Of a stretch of DNA of 64,000 bases, positions 53,762 to 63,137 are shown piece after piece. Both the position numbers and the translations under genes were made by a program. Below the pieces are notes generated by a model. It was not told the origin of the DNA. It saw only the letters and a list, made by a program, of their open reading frames with translations, and made no database searches. Every line of letters begins with the position of its first letter. Position 1 is the stretch's first letter. The stretch spans positions 88,806 to 152,805 of the forward strand of contig JAEEYO010000059.1 in assembly GCA_016288205.1 (NCBI GenBank), in the 5' to 3' direction. The DNA comes from Treponema sp. (GTDB lineage Bacteria; Spirochaetota; Spirochaetia; Treponematales; Treponemataceae).

Positions 53762-53819
53762 TGAACTCCTCCTTCTAAAAAATCATACCACATATTGTAG
53801 TAAATAACAAGCAAATAAA

Positions 53820-53865
53820 CCTCAGCTTTCCGTTCTCCACTCTCAACTTTCCACTTTCAACTCGC
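53820..53865. repeat. Heptamer-type patch, identical 46 bp to 49743-49788
   Basis: The second of two identical 46-base copies; it carries the last codons and stop (ELKVES) of the hydrolase gene. Confidence 0.9.
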
Positions 53866-54793
53866 TTTCCATCCACCCGATTACATCCGACGTAATCTCA
53901 TCCCGGTTGGTTTCATTCAAAAGCTCGTGTCTTGCTCCATCGTACATTTTGAGCCGCACATTTTCCATGCCATTTTGCTGATAGATTCCATAGAGATTTT
54001 GCACCGTCTTTCCGTAGTCGCCCACAGGATCCCCGGTTCCGTCAATGAAGAGCACGGGAAGAGTCTTTGGCACCGAAGCCATATTTTCCTTTTTGTGGAT
54101 GAAAGACAGCCCCGAAAACATGTCGCAGAAAAATCCGGTAGTGCAAAGGAAGCCGCACCACTCGTCTTCTATATATTTGTCCACTTCGGCGTTGTCCCTT
54201 GAAAGCCAGTCGAAAAGCGTCCTCGGATTTTTTATCCTTGCGTTGTAAGAGCCGAATGAAAGCGCGTTCACAAATTTGGAGACATGTTTCCGACCTCCGA
54301 AAAGCGACGCAAGCCCGCCGACGCACTTTGCAAAAGCGACCAGACCATTACGGGGCCCCGCAGTACCGCAGAGAACGCAGCCGTCAATCTCCGAGCCGTA
54401 TTTTTCAATGAAGCACTGGGAGACAAAAGAACCAAAGCTGTGACCGAAAAGGAAGATTTTTTTACCCGGGTGATTTTTTTTCACGAAGCGGACTTCCTCA
54501 AGGATATCATCAACAACGCGGAAAAATCCGTCCTTGTCCGCAAGATAACCTCTCTTCCCGGATTTCTTTTCCTCGGCAAGAGCGGCGGTCTCTCCATGCC
54601 CCCTGTGATCCTCGGCATAAAGAGCGATTCCCCTCTCACACAGAGCGGTGGCAAATCTTTCATAGCGAGAGGCATGCTCGGCCATACCGTGGCTCAGGAC
54701 GACACAAGCCTTAACGGCCCCCTCCGGCATCCAGATATGTATAACGTTTTCATTTCCGTCCGACATTGAAAGAGTGTTCTTTTCGTAAATCAT
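53843..54793 (-). CDS. Alpha/beta hydrolase (monoacylglycerol lipase-like)
   Basis: A 316-residue hydrolase with CVVLSHGMAEHASRY, YAEDHRGHGET and the nucleophile elbow LFGHSFGSF (Ser at about 119), plus LFIDGTGDPVGDY and a C-terminal ARHELLNE with the catalytic His. The family includes monoacylglycerol lipases and lysophospholipases. It has no signal peptide. Its C-terminus ELKVES and stop fall in a dispersed repeat. GGGGG lies five bases before the ATG. Confidence 0.9.
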   Translation of the reverse strand: MIYEKNTLSMSDGNENVIHIWMPEGAVKACVVLSHGMAEHASRYERFATALCERGIALYAEDHRGHGETAALAEEKKSGKRGYLADKDGFFRVVDDILEEVRFVKKNHPGKKIFLFGHSFGSFVSQCFIEKYGSEIDGCVLCGTAGPRNGLVAFAKCVGGLASLFGGRKHVSKFVNALSFGSYNARIKNPRTLFDWLSRDNAEVDKYIEDEWCGFLCTTGFFCDMFSGLSFIHKKENMASVPKTLPVLFIDGTGDPVGDYGKTVQNLYGIYQQNGMENVRLKMYDGARHELLNETNRDEITSDVIGWMESELKVES

Positions 54794-54829
54794 AATTTCC
54801 CCCGTAAAAAAGTTAGATTTTTTAGATGT

Positions 54830-54857
54830 TTGCCAAAATCATTTTTTATGATATAAT
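54830..54857 (+). promoter_or_regulatory. Promoter of the m5U RNA methyltransferase gene
   Basis: TTGCCA, 16 bases, TATAAT; the -10 box ends seven bases before the ATG at 54865, with no ribosome-binding site. Confidence 0.6.
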
Positions 54858-54864
54858 AAATTTA

Positions 54865-56094
54865 ATGCCTACGACAACTATTATAACAGAAAAAATGGTT
54901 TTTGGGGGAGATTGCATAGGAAAAATCAACGGAAAAACCGTTTTCGTTCCATACTCCCTGCCGGGTGAAGAGCTGGAGATTGAAATCACCAGGGAAACAA
55001 GGGACTACTGCAACGCCCGCATAAAACGCATAATCACTCCCTCGCCGCACAGGACGGAACCCTTCTGCCCTCATTACGGAATCTGCGGTGGATGCACGCT
55101 CCAACATGCCGACCCGGAGTATCAGACCGAGCTAAGAAAATCGGTGCTGAAAGACGCATTTTTAAGGGAAGGACTTGACGTGCCGGAGATAAAGGTCATC
55201 TCAGGAAATCCACAGGGATACCGCTCAAGATTCCAGTTCCACGACGGAGGGCTCATGCGGAGGATGACCAACGAGATAATCCCCATTGATTTTTGTCCCT
55301 GCGCGAGTCCTGAAATCAACGCCTATCTTTCGGAGATACCCTTTGAAAAAAGACCCGCCGGCAGAGTGCATGTGTTCGGCTCAGAAAAGCTAGTCTCACA
55401 CCAAGGGATTTCCATCGCAAGGGAAATGAGGGACACGGATTCCACAAAGGAAAAGGTCAGCGGAAAAAAACACGCGAAAAAAATCCGGCCAAGGTTCGAG
55501 GGTACGTCGCCCGTCCAGGAAAATGTGTGCACGGTGGAAATCTGCGGAAAAAAAATCACGTTCGACGCGCAGGGATTCTTCCAGTCAAACCTTTCCGTGC
55601 TGGAAAAGACAATCCCGCTGATTACCGGGAGTCTTGAGGGTAATCACGTCCTTGACATGTACTCGGGATGCGGCACGTTCTCAATCTTCCTCGCCGACAG
55701 ATTCTCTCACGTCACGATGGTGGAGCACAACAAGGGAGCCATTGTCTTCGCCGAGCAGAATCTTGCGGAAAAAAGCCACGAGAGCTACGGACTTTCCGGT
55801 GAGACATGGGTAAAATATCACGCCGCAAACTGCATTGCATCCCACGGAGAATTCGACGCCGTTGTAATCGATCCGCCAAGGTCGGGCATGGAAAAATCAG
55901 TGTGCCAGTGGCTCACAAAATCCGCGATTCCACATATAAGAAGCGTCTCCTGCGACCCTGCCACACAAGCGCGCGACATCCGTTTCCTGATGAAAGGCGG
56001 CTACAGAATCTCGGAGCTCTATCTGCTGGACTTCTATCCACAGACATGCCACATTGAGACGCTCGCATGCCTTGAGAAAACGGAGCTGCCATGA
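54865..56094 (+). CDS. TrmA/RlmD-type m5U RNA methyltransferase
   Basis: Start set at 54865 because the longer frame contains its promoter. The 409-residue SAM-dependent enzyme begins with a TRAM domain (KMVFGGDCIGKINGKTVFVP), followed by CPHYGICGGC that would bind [4Fe-4S], the SAM motif VLDMYSGCGTFSIFLA, VIDPPRSGMEKSV, and the catalytic SVSCDPATQARD with its Cys. It makes 5-methyluridine in 23S rRNA or tRNA; specificity is not deducible. The mRNA is probably leaderless. Its stop overlaps the ATG of the next gene by four bases. Confidence 0.92.
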   Translation: MPTTTIITEKMVFGGDCIGKINGKTVFVPYSLPGEELEIEITRETRDYCNARIKRIITPSPHRTEPFCPHYGICGGCTLQHADPEYQTELRKSVLKDAFLREGLDVPEIKVISGNPQGYRSRFQFHDGGLMRRMTNEIIPIDFCPCASPEINAYLSEIPFEKRPAGRVHVFGSEKLVSHQGISIAREMRDTDSTKEKVSGKKHAKKIRPRFEGTSPVQENVCTVEICGKKITFDAQGFFQSNLSVLEKTIPLITGSLEGNHVLDMYSGCGTFSIFLADRFSHVTMVEHNKGAIVFAEQNLAEKSHESYGLSGETWVKYHAANCIASHGEFDAVVIDPPRSGMEKSVCQWLTKSAIPHIRSVSCDPATQARDIRFLMKGGYRISELYLLDFYPQTCHIETLACLEKTELP

Positions 56095-57818
56095 GATGGA
56101 AGAAAAACATCCTGCCCATGATTTTCCTCATGCTGATTGCGCTACCCACAACGGAGGCAAAATCAATCAGCCTTGCAAGGACGAGGATGAGCTGGGCGAC
56201 GGCCTTACCGGGAAAGATAATCACACAGCCCTTGCGCTACGGAAACTCATACATCGCGGTCCATGACGGAAACGGAATAATCGCATTCACCGAGGACGGA
56301 AAAATTCTGTGGCAGCGCATGTTTGACGAGCCGATGACAACCTTTCTTTCATTGGGGCAATGCGGGATGCTCTTTGCGGTCTCCAAAAGCGGCAGAATCC
56401 ATCAGCTCAGGAACGACGGAACTACGGTGTGGACCTCGGAATGTGACGGTGAAATTACGGAGCCTGTTTTCCCGGGAAGGGACGGCAGGATTTATGTACG
56501 CGGCAGGGATTTCATCGCATGTTACGGAAACAAGGGAACGCGTCGGTGGAAGATTGACCTGGAGGGACAGGACACGGACATAGGACTCGCTGAGCTGAAC
56601 GAGGGCTCCCTGATGATTTTTGAGCAGCGCAGGGATTCCACGGTGGCTCGTACAGTCACCCCCTTCGGCGAAAAGATGGCCGCGTTTTTGATGAACGGCA
56701 GGGTCACGGGCGCAAAGACGGTAAAGGAAGGCGTGCTCATTGCATTCAGCGACGGAAAAGTCATACTCGCGACGGAAACCGACGGAAGCCTCTATTTTGA
56801 CTGGAAGATTGCATCGGGCCCCTCCCCCGTAATCGTAACGCAGGGACACATTCCGGGAACGGCATCCATACTGAGCGGCGGAAAATCCATGATAATCAGG
56901 ACGGAGACAGGAAGGATTCTGACCGAGCTCCCGTCTTTCAGCACAGGCGGAACTCTGCACTCGCTTCGGACAAGGCAGGGACTTTTCATCGCAGGACAGA
57001 CTGAGGCATATTGCTATTCGGACAGCGGTGAAAGCGAATGGACGGTCACCCTGAACCCAAAGAAAAAGGCGGGAATAATTTTCGCGACGGACAGCGGCTA
57101 CCTGATTCTCTGCACGTCGTCATGGACAATCGAGGGCTACAGGATAAAGCAGATTCCGAGCCCCCAGGATTACACTCCGCCCGAAAGCTTCGTCTCCGGC
57201 ACATACTCGGCCCTGTACTCAAAATCCGGCTCAGTGTCGGACAACCTGCACGGAAGGGCAATCAGCGAGGATGAGGCACAGACCATCACCCAATCGCTCT
57301 CAAAAGGGGATTTCGCAAAGTCGGAGAAAAACTGGCTCGGCACAATCTCCAAGGAAATGGCCGCCATCGACAAGCAATGGTCATCCGCAATCTCTCTCAC
57401 GCAGACCGACCTTCCTTTTTTCCAGAAGAATCTTGATTACGCGAGGGACATAATCAGGCTGGCGTCCTCGGTTGAGACCACCGCATTCCACGAGGATATT
57501 GCCGTCATGCTCAGGAAAAACACCGACACACGCAGGCTTGAGTGGCTGGTTAAGGCCGCCGGAACACTTGCGATGGACGAGGATTTTCAGATGCTCGCCG
57601 AGATGGGAAAAATCGCGCAGAAATACAACAAGTCGGACACGCTGCTCCAGCTGATTTGCGACTCCACCTACGAAATCTGCTCCTACATGGGACGGGACGC
57701 CTTCATCAACTACGGGCACGAAATTCTCTCCACGATGATGGGGCCGCAGTACTCACAGCAGACACGAACCCTTGCCCGCTCCACAATGGAAAAGCTGCTT
57801 CCAAAATCAAAGGAATAA
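56091..57818 (+). CDS. Secreted PQQ-type beta-propeller protein
   Basis: A 575-residue protein with an N-terminal signal (KKNILPMIFLMLIALPTTEA). At least four PQQ/WD-like blades are visible with WxxxF-type ends: GKILWQRMF, GTTVWTSECDG, GTRRWKIDLEG and GESEWTVTL. After about residue 360 it is a helical domain of about 190 residues. Such proteins act in envelope assembly (compare BamB) or as sensors. It is translationally coupled to the RNA methyltransferase. Confidence 0.82.
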   Translation: MRWKKNILPMIFLMLIALPTTEAKSISLARTRMSWATALPGKIITQPLRYGNSYIAVHDGNGIIAFTEDGKILWQRMFDEPMTTFLSLGQCGMLFAVSKSGRIHQLRNDGTTVWTSECDGEITEPVFPGRDGRIYVRGRDFIACYGNKGTRRWKIDLEGQDTDIGLAELNEGSLMIFEQRRDSTVARTVTPFGEKMAAFLMNGRVTGAKTVKEGVLIAFSDGKVILATETDGSLYFDWKIASGPSPVIVTQGHIPGTASILSGGKSMIIRTETGRILTELPSFSTGGTLHSLRTRQGLFIAGQTEAYCYSDSGESEWTVTLNPKKKAGIIFATDSGYLILCTSSWTIEGYRIKQIPSPQDYTPPESFVSGTYSALYSKSGSVSDNLHGRAISEDEAQTITQSLSKGDFAKSEKNWLGTISKEMAAIDKQWSSAISLTQTDLPFFQKNLDYARDIIRLASSVETTAFHEDIAVMLRKNTDTRRLEWLVKAAGTLAMDEDFQMLAEMGKIAQKYNKSDTLLQLICDSTYEICSYMGRDAFINYGHEILSTMMGPQYSQQTRTLARSTMEKLLPKSKE

Positions 57819-57862
57819 ATGCCGCCGCATCGTAAAAAAACATTAAATTTGAAGATTGGCAC

Positions 57863-57891
57863 TTCATTTTTATTTAAAAATGTGCTATAAT
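57863..57891 (+). promoter_or_regulatory. Promoter of the P83/100 gene
   Basis: TATAAT at 57886-57891 with a weak TTCATT 17 bases upstream; ATG is 47 bases downstream. Confidence 0.45.
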
Positions 57892-57938
57892 TATAGTATA
57901 GGGTAAAAAGTCCCATCGGGAAAAGAAATGGAGGATTT

Positions 57939-59585
57939 ATGAAAAAGAATAAATGGGTGGCGGTTGCCGGTATTTCGGCACTCGTAATTGCAGCTGCTAC
58001 TGCACTGGGGGTCAACATCGATGAAATCAGGAGCACAAGCAGCGAGGTCATTCAGTTTGAGAATTATTCCGGCCCGCATGCCATAATCGAATCGGCAGAC
58101 GCAATCACCGACATCGGACGCAAACTCGGACGGCAGATTGCCACGAACGTGAACAAATCAGCGACATACGGAAACAACGCGAAGTATACCGTAATCCACT
58201 CGGTCAGCGACGGTGAGCCGAACAAGCTCGATGCGGACATTATTCTGATTAACGACACCGCATCTGTCGATCACATCACGAACCTGCGCCGCATACTCGT
58301 GGGCTATCTTACCACCGCCTACGGATACGAGACTTCAGACGCATCCACAATCGCCACGTTCATCACCGTGTACAATGCGGTTTACAGACAGAACTTCGAC
58401 GTTTTCAAGGCAAAATACAAGTCACCGGTAATCGCGAACCTGGACTCAAAGAACTGCGGTCTCAGCACTAAATGGAGCGAATGGCCCGGCAGCACGCAGA
58501 TTGTGGTACCGCTTTTCGACGTTAACGGCGGACTTTCAACCGTAGACACATCCGTAATCAGCGACACCAACGTAATCAGGTCAATGCGCGAGGAAGACAA
58601 CCTCGGTGTTGATGAAAGACAGAACATGGTCGGAATCAAGGAGCGCGAGGCATCCAATTTCGCAAACCAGGCACAGCAGGCAGCTGAGGAGGCGGCAGAA
58701 AAGAACCGTCAGCTCGCACAGCAGCAGGAAGTCGCAAACCAGGCCCAGCAGACGGCAAGCAAGGCCCAGCAGACAGCACAGCAGGCACAGCAGGCAGCCG
58801 ACGCAAATCCGAAGGATAAGAGACTCCAGCAGAGGGCGGAAATAACCAAGGAAGCAGCTGAAAGGGCACAGCAGACAGCGGATGAGGAAAAGTCAAAGGC
58901 GGACCAGCAGAAGCAGGATGCAAAGGAAGCGGAAAAGGCCGCTACGACAGCCCAGAACCTCTCCGACAAAAAGATGGCAGAGGCAAAGAAGGAGCGCACT
59001 GAGATCGCAAAAGACCAGCAGAAACTCCTTGTCCAGGCACTCGCTGAGTCCACGGACAGAAACGCGGTCGTGGGTCTCAAGATGATTGAGGGCGACGGAC
59101 AGCTCACCGGCCTTGTAAAGATTGACTCCACAACAGGAGAGATCATCAGCGAGTCACCGGTAACAGTAATCCGCGGACGCACAATCATGCCGATCACCGT
59201 AAGCGATGAGGACGGAGAGAACGAGGCGACAGTGGCATACATGGCAATCTGCGGTGAGGACAACTCATCAAGCAACCGTGCCGTGAGACTCTGCCTCCTT
59301 GACGCACAGAGCCTTGAGTTGCAGGCGGAAAGCAAGGAAATCGTCTCCGAGGATTCCATACTCGTGCGCGACAAAGACGACTTCTACTGCGTAATCAGAA
59401 GCGGAAGCAACTGGGTTGTAGGAAAGTACGACGCAGACCTGAATCTCCTCCTGAAGAGTCCGCTCTCAGTAAGGAAGGACACACCTGTTACAGTAACGCC
59501 CAAGGGAGTCGTGGTAACAGCAAGCTCCGACCAGATTGTTCTCCTGAACCTGAATGATTTGAAGCCGATCACAACTTTGAAATAA
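57939..59585 (+). CDS. P83/100 family antigen
   Basis: A 548-residue protein with a signal peptide and the P83/100 pattern known from Borrelia and Treponema: FENYSGPHAIIESADAI, an N-terminal globular domain, then about 120 residues of coiled coil rich in Gln, Ala, Lys and Glu (NQAQQAAEEAAEKNRQLAQQ and repeats, about residues 235-365), and a C-terminal beta-propeller-like domain of about 180 residues. It is periplasmic or outer-surface and often immunogenic; its function is not established. GGAGG lies four bases before the ATG. A bidirectional terminator follows. Confidence 0.92.
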   Translation: MKKNKWVAVAGISALVIAAATALGVNIDEIRSTSSEVIQFENYSGPHAIIESADAITDIGRKLGRQIATNVNKSATYGNNAKYTVIHSVSDGEPNKLDADIILINDTASVDHITNLRRILVGYLTTAYGYETSDASTIATFITVYNAVYRQNFDVFKAKYKSPVIANLDSKNCGLSTKWSEWPGSTQIVVPLFDVNGGLSTVDTSVISDTNVIRSMREEDNLGVDERQNMVGIKEREASNFANQAQQAAEEAAEKNRQLAQQQEVANQAQQTASKAQQTAQQAQQAADANPKDKRLQQRAEITKEAAERAQQTADEEKSKADQQKQDAKEAEKAATTAQNLSDKKMAEAKKERTEIAKDQQKLLVQALAESTDRNAVVGLKMIEGDGQLTGLVKIDSTTGEIISESPVTVIRGRTIMPITVSDEDGENEATVAYMAICGEDNSSSNRAVRLCLLDAQSLELQAESKEIVSEDSILVRDKDDFYCVIRSGSNWVVGKYDADLNLLLKSPLSVRKDTPVTVTPKGVVVTASSDQIVLLNLNDLKPITTLK

Positions 59586-59593
59586 AAACTTCG

Positions 59594-59610
59594 GGACACA
59601 AAAAGTGTCC
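59594..59610 (+). terminator. Small hairpin after the P83/100 gene
   Basis: GGACAC-AAAAA-GTGTCC, immediately before the larger bidirectional terminator. Confidence 0.5.
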
Positions 59611-59621
59611 AACAAAAAAAT

Positions 59622-59660
59622 AAAAGGACTGTCCAGAGATTTCCGGGCAGCCCTTTTTTT
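59622..59660. terminator. Bidirectional terminator between P83/100 and dnaB
   Basis: AAAAGGACTGTCC pairs with GGGCAGCCCTTTT apart from one mismatch and one G-U pair, with T-runs on both strands. Confidence 0.8.
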
Positions 59661-59683
59661 TATGGAACAAAAGCCATCAGTGC

Positions 59684-61021
59684 TTACTCATGCTCGCGGG
59701 ATTTGTTTTCGAATTTCGTGTAACTTGCAAGGAAGAGCAGATCAACCTCACCGATCGGACCGTTACGCTGCTTTGCGATAATCAGTTTTCTGTCCACTAC
59801 TCCGGTGTCATTTTCCTCGCCATCCTGTGTAGACCTCTTTCGCTCACCGTGGATGAACATGACCATGTCCGCGTCCTGTTCGATTGAACCAGATCCACGA
59901 AGCTCATTGAGTCCGGGCTCATTTCCTTCTGCGGAACGTGCCACCTGACACAGGACCACGATCGGAATCTGAAGCTCGCGGGCCAAACTCTTGAGTGATT
60001 TTGAGACCTCCGACTGCTGCTCAAAAAGCTTTGCGTCCGGATTTTCACTCGTAATCAGACCGATATAGTCTATGAAAATGATTTTCACATCATTTATGGT
60101 TTTCATGCGCCGCGCCATGGTCCTCAGATCAAGGAGCTTCATGTTGGGAGTGTCAACAATATAAAGAGGAGCCTCATAGCACTGACTGGCGGCATTCTGC
60201 AATGTATTGAAATCCTGCAGCTTGAGGTATCCGCTACGGAGCTTTGTGCTTGGAATGCGAGCTACCTGAGAAAGAAGACGCTGACAAATCTGACCGGAAG
60301 ACATCTCAAGGCTGAAAAATCCACAGGGGATGTGCTGCTCCACCGCGATGTACTGCATCATGGAAAGAGCGAGCGCGGTTTTACCCATGGACGGTCGAGC
60401 GCCGACGATTATCATTTCGCTGTCCTGGAATCCGCTGGTCATGCTGTCAAGCTGTGTGAATCCCGACGGAATGCCCGAGTAGGAATTCTTGTTCTTGTAG
60501 CGCATGGAGATTGTGTCTATAGTGGTGGGAATGATGTCCTTCATCTCCTGAATGCGCGTGCTTGAGTTTACGTCGGTCAGCTGGAAGATTTTCTGCTCGG
60601 CCTCCTCCAGAATCTGGCGGCTTGTGTGAGTCTCGTCAAAGCTCGATGCCTTGATTTCCGATGAGATGCGGATAAGATTGCGGCGCACGGCAAGATCCAG
60701 GACAATGTTACCGTAATAAGCGATGTTCGCGCTCGTGGGAACCTGGCCCGTAAGAGATGAAATGTAAGAGACCCCGCCAGCCTCCTCAAGCTTTCCTTTT
60801 TTCGTAAGGTCATCAATCAGAGTGAGCATGTCGCCTTTCACGCCGTCTATGGAAAGATGCACAAGGGAATCGAAAATCAACTGGTTCCGCAGGTCGTAAA
60901 AATGATTCGCCCTCAAAAAAGAGACCACCTCCCCCACGGAATCCCAGTCCAAGAGCATTGCTCCCAGGGTTGCCTGCTCAGCCTCAAGACTGTGCGGCGG
61001 TATTTTGTCCTTCAATTCCAT
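59684..61021 (-). CDS. dnaB: Replicative DNA helicase DnaB
   Basis: Start at 61021 after GGAGG; the longer frame is not used. The 445-residue protein starts with the typical IPPHSLEAEQATLGAML and has the RecA-like domain with GARPSMGKTALAL (Walker A, about residue 205), SLEMSSGQI, IFIDYIGLI (Walker B) and LNELRGSGSIEQDADMVMF. Length fits. It is the last gene of the rpsF-ssb-rpsR-rplI-dnaB cluster, an arrangement common in bacteria, and is followed by a bidirectional terminator. Confidence 0.96.
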   Translation of the reverse strand: MELKDKIPPHSLEAEQATLGAMLLDWDSVGEVVSFLRANHFYDLRNQLIFDSLVHLSIDGVKGDMLTLIDDLTKKGKLEEAGGVSYISSLTGQVPTSANIAYYGNIVLDLAVRRNLIRISSEIKASSFDETHTSRQILEEAEQKIFQLTDVNSSTRIQEMKDIIPTTIDTISMRYKNKNSYSGIPSGFTQLDSMTSGFQDSEMIIVGARPSMGKTALALSMMQYIAVEQHIPCGFFSLEMSSGQICQRLLSQVARIPSTKLRSGYLKLQDFNTLQNAASQCYEAPLYIVDTPNMKLLDLRTMARRMKTINDVKIIFIDYIGLITSENPDAKLFEQQSEVSKSLKSLARELQIPIVVLCQVARSAEGNEPGLNELRGSGSIEQDADMVMFIHGERKRSTQDGEENDTGVVDRKLIIAKQRNGPIGEVDLLFLASYTKFENKSREHE

Positions 61022-61104
61022 TTCATCCTCCATTAATCCCTTGAAATGAACATAAAAAAGGACCCGCACCGTAAAATGCAGGTCCCTCCAAATGACGGAA
61101 AAAA

Positions 61105-61650
61105 TTACTCAGCTTTTGGAGCTTCTTCAGCTTTTGGAGCCGCAGCCTTTTCTTCCTTAGCCTTTGGGGCATCAGCCTTAGCGGAATCCGCCTTAACATC
61201 ACCCTGAGCCTTTACGCTAAGCTTAACCTCAGCGACGGCACCCTCATAGAGATGCACCTTGAAAGTATAGCTTCCCACGTTCTTGATTGTAAGACCAGGG
61301 ATTTCAATCTTCTTGCGCTCGATGGAATCAAATCCATTGCTTGCGAACCAAGCTGCAAGTGTCTGGTTTGAAACAGCACCGAAGAGCTTTCCGTTTGCTC
61401 CTGCGGGTACAGAAAGTTCGATAGAAAGCGCCTCAAGTTTCTCCTTAAGACTCTTGCTGTCCTGTCTCTTCTGCTCCTTGCGGGCCTCAATCTCAGCCTT
61501 CTTTCCCTCGAAATAAGCTACTGTCTCGTCTGTGTAGGGAACAGCAAGCATACGGGGGAAAAGATAGTTGCGAGCATAACCGTTGGCAACATTCTTCACG
61601 TCGCCCATTTCACCAAGATGTTTTACATCATCATTAAGAATTACTTTCAT
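61105..61650 (-). CDS. rplI: Ribosomal protein bL9
   Basis: Start at 61650 after GAGGAG. The 181-residue protein begins MKVILNDDVKHLGEMGDVKN with NGYARNYLFP, the L9 signature. The core ends near residue 150 and a 30-residue tail of Ala, Lys, Glu and Pro follows (AKADAPKAKEEKAAAPKAEE). The tail is longer than in E. coli (148 residues). It binds 23S rRNA in the large subunit. Confidence 0.96.
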   Translation of the reverse strand: MKVILNDDVKHLGEMGDVKNVANGYARNYLFPRMLAVPYTDETVAYFEGKKAEIEARKEQKRQDSKSLKEKLEALSIELSVPAGANGKLFGAVSNQTLAAWFASNGFDSIERKKIEIPGLTIKNVGSYTFKVHLYEGAVAEVKLSVKAQGDVKADSAKADAPKAKEEKAAAPKAEEAPKAE

Positions 61651-61737
61651 CTCAAGCTCCTCTTGAAAAATATTTGGCATTCTCATGCCGATTTTAGGGC
61701 CACGTCACCAGGAGTTGGATCGTAGCCCCAATTTTTT

Positions 61738-62058
61738 TTAGTCAGCTACGAACGGCAGCAGACAGATTGAGCGTGCGCGCTTGATTGCACCTGCAAGCTC
61801 CTTCTGATGCTTTGCGCAAGTACCTGTGATGCGGCGGGGAAGAATCTTACCGCGCTCGGTTGTGTAGCGGCGGAGACCATCGGCATCCTTGTAGTCAATC
61901 TTTCCCTTGTTCGCACAGAAGCGGCATACCTTCTTCTTGAAGAAAGTCTTTGCCTTTCCGTTGCGAGCTCCACGACCGTCATCATCGCGCCCCTGATCCT
62001 GCAGCTGCTCCACAGTGGTATCTTCATCTTTTACTTCTACGTTCATTTCGTCAGACAT
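61738..62058 (-). CDS. rpsR: Ribosomal protein bS18
   Basis: Start at 62058 after AAGGAG. The 106-residue protein has the S18 core [20 protein letters not shown] and [17 protein letters not shown] 40-residue acidic N-terminal extension ([20 protein letters not shown]) precedes it. It partners with S6 in the 30S platform. The CxxC may bind zinc. Confidence 0.96.
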   Translation of the reverse strand: MSDEMNVEVKDEDTTVEQLQDQGRDDDGRGARNGKAKTFFKKKVCRFCANKGKIDYKDADGLRRYTTERGKILPRRITGTCAKHQKELAGAIKRARSICLLPFVAD

Positions 62059-62112
62059 AATTTGCTCCTTAATTGATTCTTCATGCAACCGCCTCAGCAG
62101 CTGCCTTTCTCG

Positions 62113-62619
62113 TTAAAACGGGATGTCCTCAGAAAAACCTGTTCCGTCATCACCAAAAGACTCGCCTGAATCCATCGGTCCGTAGGAATCACCTTGCTGG
62201 GAAGAACCATAATTGTTTCTGGGCTGGAATCCACCGGAAGAAGCACCATAAGAGGCTCCTCCGTTTCCATTTCCGTATGACCCACCCTCGCTGCGTCCGC
62301 CTAAAAGCTCAATGTTGCTTGCGATTATGCGTACCTTGGAAAATTTCTGTCCGTCCTTTTCCCAGCGGTCCTGCCTCAAGGATCCCTGTATGGCTATCTG
62401 CTTGCCCTTCAGAAGATACTGTCTCAGACTTTCGGCCTGCTTTCCAAAAAGGGAAATGTCGAAGTAGCTCACTTCATTGATCCACTGCTCGCCTTCCTTT
62501 TTGTTGCGATTGACTGCAATTGATATGCTTGCTACAGCGGAGCCGTTAGGAAGATAATCCACCGTGGCATCCTTTGTAAGCCTACCTACCAAAATCACGT
62601 TGTTAATGTCTGTTGACAT
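62113..62619 (-). CDS. ssb: Single-stranded DNA-binding protein
   Basis: Start at 62619 after AGGAGG. The 168-residue protein has the OB-fold opening INNVILVGRLTKDATVDYLP, a Gly/Ser/Tyr-rich linker, and the acidic tip SEDIPF that recruits partners such as PriA and RecO. It sits between rpsF and rpsR, as usual. Confidence 0.96.
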   Translation of the reverse strand: MSTDINNVILVGRLTKDATVDYLPNGSAVASISIAVNRNKKEGEQWINEVSYFDISLFGKQAESLRQYLLKGKQIAIQGSLRQDRWEKDGQKFSKVRIIASNIELLGGRSEGGSYGNGNGGASYGASSGGFQPRNNYGSSQQGDSYGPMDSGESFGDDGTGFSEDIPF

Positions 62620-62677
62620 AAGGTCTCCTCCTGAACTCAAGATGATTAGGATAGTTTTCCTGACTTTTTACCGAATC

Positions 62678-62962
62678 CTATTTCTCATCCTTCAATACGA
62701 AGAGATACTTCAAAAGATTTGTGTTGAACTTGAACTGACTGTCAAGCTCTGTAATCTTCGCAGGATTTGCCTTGATGTTGAGAAGAACAAAGTGTCCCCT
62801 CTTCTGCTTTTTGACTGTGTAGGTCAGTTCCCTGTCACCAAAGGGCTCTTCCTTTTCAATTTCAACACCGTACTTGGTGAGATCCGCGCGGAGCGTCTCA
62901 AGGCCCGCTTTGCTCTTATCTTCCTCTACCGGGAAGATAGTCATAAGCTCATACTTTCTCAT
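62678..62962 (-). CDS. rpsF: Ribosomal protein bS6
   Basis: Start at 62962 after AAGGAG. The 94-residue protein begins MRKYELMTIFPVEEDK, and KKQKRGHFVLLNIKANP is the characteristic segment of S6. It is the first gene of the rpsF-ssb-rpsR-rplI-dnaB cluster. The gap upstream contains a 12-bp palindrome (GCCTTATAAGGC at 63067-63078) of unknown role. Confidence 0.95.
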   Translation of the reverse strand: MRKYELMTIFPVEEDKSKAGLETLRADLTKYGVEIEKEEPFGDRELTYTVKKQKRGHFVLLNIKANPAKITELDSQFKFNTNLLKYLFVLKDEK

Positions 62963-63137
62963 CTGTATGATTCTCCTTATGGACTTAATTTGGGAGGTGC
63001 ATACGCATCTCCAAGGTTTATCATGCGTCATCTGACTTCGGATTTAGTCCAAAAATCAGAAAATACGCCTTATAAGGCTATCAGAAAGAGCGGATTTAGT
63101 CAAGGCTTCGGGCAAGGAAAACAGTATAAAAAATGTC

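Noticed and set aside
59684..62962. Replication origin near dnaB/ssb
   Set aside because: The rpsF-ssb-rpsR-rplI-dnaB cluster is often away from oriC; no DnaA-box cluster, dnaA or dnaN found.
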